Positions 21,087 through 24,042 of a stretch of DNA of 24,042 nucleotides are shown in pieces; position 1 is the first letter of the stretch; each line of letters starts with the position of its first letter. Below the pieces are notes generated by a model, which was not told the origin of the DNA, searched no databases, and saw only the letters and a program-made list of their open reading frames with translations. The position numbers and the translations under genes were made by a program. Source of the stretch: Oscillospiraceae bacterium (GTDB taxonomy: Bacteria; Bacillota; Clostridia; Oscillospirales; Ruminococcaceae); the NCBI GenBank assembly GCA_004556975.1, contig SFFD01000018.1:1-24042 (forward strand), read 5' to 3'.

Positions 21087-22576
21087 AAAAAAGATTTATA
21101 AGTATTCTGCTGTGCCTTTGCATGGTTTTTATGCTTTTCCCGGTCACGGCCTTGGCAGAAGGGGAAACCCCGGAACAGGTAACAGAGATTGTCATTTACG
21201 ACCTTACGATCCCGATAGTTGGTGAACACCCTAATTATCCCAGTTGGATGTATAGCTCGACTCCCTCTCGCTCCATCAATGTAGGTCTTCAATGGTATCA
21301 GATTTCTAAAGAGGAATACCCCGGAGCAGCAGACGATGATTGGCAGCTTATTAATTCCGGGTATCTTTACAGTAGCGACTACTACTATAAAGCAGTCTTT
21401 TCCGTTAGAGTTAGTACCAATCCTGAAAAAAACTACATCATTCCTAATAATGTCAACGCGACTATTAACGGCAAAGAATGCGATATTCAGATAGCGGAGG
21501 ACGGTAAGTCTTGCGTTATGAGTTATATATTCGAGGCAAAGGCTCCCCAGCAAGTCAACACAATCAACAATATAGCCGTCACGGTGGACGATCCTGTGAT
21601 CGGCGCAAAACCCGACTTTGAACCTGAATTTACAGCAACCCCTGCGGGCAGCGTAACACTGGATGAATGTTGTTGGTATAAGATTTCTGTAGATGATTAT
21701 ACCGGCACCGATGGAGACTTGTGGGATGAAATATCTGCGAATGATGTGTTCGAGGAGGGCTACTACTATGCCGTTGATCTATTCTTCACTCCCAATGAGA
21801 ATTATTCCTTAAGCAAAGATATGACCGCTACTGTGGACGGAAAGCCTCACGACGATACCTATGGCCCCGTTTACGGGGAAAATTACCCTGGCAAATCCTA
21901 TGCTTATGTCTGCGGTGTCTTCGGGTCGCTGGTGCCGCAGGACGCCGTTACCCTGACTGTGCCCTTCACCACCACGGTGGAGCTTGGCGGCAGCACTGCG
22001 CCCGGAAAGACGGTGTTTGAGCTGGAGCTTGTGGATAACTGGGGAGAAAAGCTCAGTTTTGACGGCGTGGAGGTCAGCGCTTCCGTCACCACAAACGGCG
22101 CAGGCAAGTATGAGGGCGAGATGACCCTCACCGGTTCTTCTTCCCAGCAGGTTCTTGATATATTTGCTAACGGCGGCGTATTTGTGCAGCAGGTAAATGC
22201 AGGCGAACCGAACTGGACCTATGACGACACGGTGTGGGGACTGTACCTGAGAAATATTGCAGAGCTCGCGGCGGATGACGCAGCGGCGGGATATTCCGTG
22301 CTCATCTTCCCGACAGGATTCGAGGAGGATGGTGACGGCGGCAGATACTACTACCTGGATTTTGATAAAGACCGGGTGGAGCGTATGAGCTTTACAAATA
22401 CCTACACCTATTCCGCTCCTACCCACAACACCACTACTATTGTAATCAGCGGTGACAACAAACCCGCTGAACAGAACCCGAACACCGGTGCTCCCGTTGC
22501 TGCAAATATGAGCACGCTTTCCGTGCTCACTATTGCCGCCGCTGCGGCCGCCGTGCTCAAAATGAAGAAGCACTGA
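21083..22576 (+). CDS. Secreted surface protein with pilin-type isopeptide domain and NPNTG sorting signal
   Basis: 497 residues. A Sec signal peptide (about 1-25, ending ALA) is followed by two related beta-rich units (about 32-152 and 158-282, both with WY.IS.(E/D)(E/D)Y and YYY(K/A) motifs). A third domain (288-443) resembles the Spy0128/FctA pilin fold, starting TVPFTTTVELGG and ending MSFTNTYTY. The C-terminus NPNTG (465-469), hydrophobic stretch (about 476-492) and KMKKH tail form a sorting signal of LPXTG type, so sortase attachment to the wall is expected. Related proteins usually have Lys at the second Thr of FTTTV for the internal isopeptide bond; here it seems lost. Probable adhesin or surface receptor. 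Confidence 0.82.
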   Translation: MKKRFISILLCLCMVFMLFPVTALAEGETPEQVTEIVIYDLTIPIVGEHPNYPSWMYSSTPSRSINVGLQWYQISKEEYPGAADDDWQLINSGYLYSSDYYYKAVFSVRVSTNPEKNYIIPNNVNATINGKECDIQIAEDGKSCVMSYIFEAKAPQQVNTINNIAVTVDDPVIGAKPDFEPEFTATPAGSVTLDECCWYKISVDDYTGTDGDLWDEISANDVFEEGYYYAVDLFFTPNENYSLSKDMTATVDGKPHDDTYGPVYGENYPGKSYAYVCGVFGSLVPQDAVTLTVPFTTTVELGGSTAPGKTVFELELVDNWGEKLSFDGVEVSASVTTNGAGKYEGEMTLTGSSSQQVLDIFANGGVFVQQVNAGEPNWTYDDTVWGLYLRNIAELAADDAAAGYSVLIFPTGFEEDGDGGRYYYLDFDKDRVERMSFTNTYTYSAPTHNTTTIVISGDNKPAEQNPNTGAPVAANMSTLSVLTIAAAAAAVLKMKKH

Positions 22577-22613
22577 TATTTGTCATTATTTTTAATTTTC
22601 AATATAAAATTAA

Positions 22614-23152
22614 GGGTGGAAGCCCAAAAGCCATAAGTGTGAGGATTGCGGTAAATACTTTGCTGACGAAAACGGTAAAAATGAAATTAAGCTTGATGAC
22701 ACAATAACCCAAAAGCTTCCGCCTCAAATCATTGAGGGTAAAGGACAGAACGTAACAGATGGAGATAAGAAAGAGCTTACCTTCTGTTTTGATGCGGTGT
22801 TAAGCGATTTTATTCGGGCTTAACTTGACGAAAATCCCTTGATGATAAGAATTATACGGTCAAAGAAGACAGTACGGTTGTAACCTTAAAGGCTGACTAT
22901 GCTGCAACACCTTCAGCCGGCGAGCATACAATCGGTATTGTATCCTAAAGCGATACTGCAACCGCTGCATTTACTGCAGCAAAGGTAAACAAACCGACCG
23001 GAAGCAATCCGAACACCGACTCTGTGGATAATGTGCCTCAAACCGAATATAACAGTATGATGTGGCTTTGGGTTGCTCTGCCGTTCATCAGCGGCGGTTT
23101 GCTGACTGTCACCGTGATCAAAGTGAAACCGAACAGAAAAGGAGAAAAAGAC
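22614..23152 (+). pseudogene. Decayed C-terminal part of a second surface protein
   Basis: Starting with HKCEDCGKYFADENGKNEI, the reading continues IIEGKGQNVTDGDKKELTF and LSDFIRA, hits TAA at 22821, needs a one-base frame change near 22830, continues DDKNYTVKEDSTVVTLKADY and SAGEHTIGIVS, hits TAA at 22946, and ends in NVPQTEYNSMMWLWVALPF plus a basic tail. That last part is a sorting signal with PQTG altered to PQTE. Similar tails are common in clostridial surface proteins. No 5' part of the gene remains here. After the second stop the frame stays open into the next gene. Also no clear terminator for the preceding surface-protein gene was seen. Confidence 0.8.
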
Positions 23153-24042
23153 ATGAATAAAGTGAAGAAGCGTATTTTGACCGTTTTGCTTGCGCTTTCG
23201 GCGGTCATTTTAGTTGCCTTACTTGTGTTTTTTGGAGTGTATTTCACCAGGATTCAGACCATTGGCAGCATTGAGCAGCTTACGGATTACGAAGATGGAT
23301 ACAACCTCTATCGTATGGACATCAAATACGATTACAGCCTTGACGATATCATTGATTACGGCATAAAGGACGATCAGACGATGATCAATGCGATTCTGAA
23401 AGAGGCTCTTCCGCTGTTGCCTGTAAAAATCAAAGCGCCCAATTTCGGCTGTACGGCGTTTACTCTTACCGATACGGACGGCGGCGTTCATATGGGACGT
23501 AATTACGATTTCAGAAAAAATACATCTGCTATGTTGGTTTACTGTGAGCCAAAGGACGGATATAAGTCGATTGCCTTTGCCGCGCTTGACAATGTTTCAG
23601 CAAATGTGCCTGATGAAAATATCAAAAAAAAGCTGGCGAGTCTGACGGCTCCGTTTATCTGCCTTGACGGCATGAATGAGAAGGGCGTGTCTATCGCTGT
23701 GCTGACGCTTGACAGCGAGCCTGTACATCAAAGCACTGGCAAGCCTGTCATTTCAACTACACTTGCAATACGCCTTGTTCTTGACAGAGCGGCGACCACA
23801 GAGGAAGCGGTGGAGCTTTTACGCAGCTATGATATGTTCGCATCATCCGGCAGAGATTATCATTTCTACATAACCGATGCGTCAGGCGATGGCAGAGTAA
23901 TCGAGTATGACATTAACGGCGAACCGAGAGATCTTATAGATACTCCGTCAGAGGCGGTTACGAATTTCTTCATTCGTCATAAGGATAAGGTGCTTCCGAA
24001 TCAGAAAAACGACATCTACGGTCACGGCAGAGAGCGTTATGA
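23153..24042 (+). CDS. Membrane-anchored linear amide C-N hydrolase (Ntn/choloylglycine hydrolase-like), cut at right edge
   Basis: 296 codons are visible; the end lies outside. An N-terminal helix (about 8-30) anchors it, followed by an extracytoplasmic Ntn-hydrolase fold. FGCTAFTLTDTDGG (98-111) with Cys100 as probable nucleophile and HMGRNYDF (113-120) with Arg116 and Asp119 are the family signature; LDGMNEKGVSIAVLTL follows later. Relatives cleave linear amide bonds in bile salts, penicillin V, N-acyl compounds or ceramides; the substrate here is unknown. The Cys is internal, so autocatalytic cleavage before Cys100 would be needed to expose it, as in acid ceramidase. Ribosome site GGAGAAAAAG lies about 9 nt before ATG. 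Confidence 0.85.
   Translation, partial: MNKVKKRILTVLLALSAVILVALLVFFGVYFTRIQTIGSIEQLTDYEDGYNLYRMDIKYDYSLDDIIDYGIKDDQTMINAILKEALPLLPVKIKAPNFGCTAFTLTDTDGGVHMGRNYDFRKNTSAMLVYCEPKDGYKSIAFAALDNVSANVPDENIKKKLASLTAPFICLDGMNEKGVSIAVLTLDSEPVHQSTGKPVISTTLAIRLVLDRAATTEEAVELLRSYDMFASSGRDYHFYITDASGDGRVIEYDINGEPRDLIDTPSEAVTNFFIRHKDKVLPNQKNDIYGHGRERY

Noticed and set aside
21809..22573. 254-codon minus-strand ORF opposite the surface protein
   Set aside because: The plus strand encodes a clear secreted protein with a sorting signal; the antisense translation has no motif.
1..24042. tRNA genes, CRISPR arrays, insertion sequences, replication origin
   Set aside because: No cloverleaf-type sequence, regularly spaced repeats, transposase or DnaA-box cluster was recognised by reading; a covariance-model scan was not possible.

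Overview
The window looks like a chromosomal segment of a low-to-moderate GC anaerobic Firmicute, most likely a gut-type Clostridia/Oscillospiraceae. The basis is an rnf operon in the clostridial order C-D-G-E-A-B followed by a NusG-domain-II protein and a Gx-type transporter, AGGAGG-like ribosome sites, consensus TTGACA/TATAAT promoters, Gram-positive lipoproteins, and a sortase-type surface protein. No tRNA, CRISPR array or insertion sequence was seen.

Region 1 (1-9720, redox). After a cut VOC/glyoxalase gene at the left edge come two minus-strand genes: an ApbE-type FAD:protein FMN transferase lipoprotein and a 360-residue lipoprotein made of two exact-period (160-residue) repeats that each end in a Gly-Cys-Thr motif reminiscent of the FMN-attachment motif. 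Divergent from them, with separate consensus promoters, runs rnfCDGEAB (3001-8649), the ferredoxin:NAD+ oxidoreductase ion pump. RnfD and RnfG need ApbE to receive covalent FMN, so the cluster is a functional unit: flavinyl transferase, pump, and a candidate extra flavinylated lipoprotein outside the membrane. A strong terminator follows rnfB, then a NusG-II protein and a Gx transporter, coupled by an ATGA overlap.

Region 2 (9721-12958, housekeeping). A small DUF6514-like gene on minus, an AT-rich intergenic stretch with several palindromes, the RNase P RNA gene rnpB on minus with a perfect consensus promoter, then divergently gdhA (glutamate dehydrogenase) with a palindrome in its leader.

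Region 3 (12884-17769, regulation and transport). A YtrA-type GntR repressor with a striking four-half-site operator over its promoter, an ABC ATPase, its permease, a possible 35-residue membrane peptide, and a DUF2807-like lipoprotein form one overlapping operon. It converges on a minus-strand MarR-MFS operon with twin MarR-like palindromes at its promoter.

Region 4 (about 17770-24042, accessory). Codon use changes (Leu CTT to CTG) and there are decayed genes. A wrecked HTH gene lies between a consensus promoter and four overlapping genes: an ECF-like sigma factor, a two-helix small membrane protein, a seven-helix membrane protein and a PrsW-type intramembrane protease. After a terminator comes a paralogue of the two-helix protein, translationally coupled to a secreted surface protein with an NPNTG sorting signal. 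This layout suggests an uncharacterised regulated-proteolysis sigma system with its own surface target. A ruined second surface-protein tail, and a membrane-anchored linear amide C-N hydrolase cut by the right edge, close the window.
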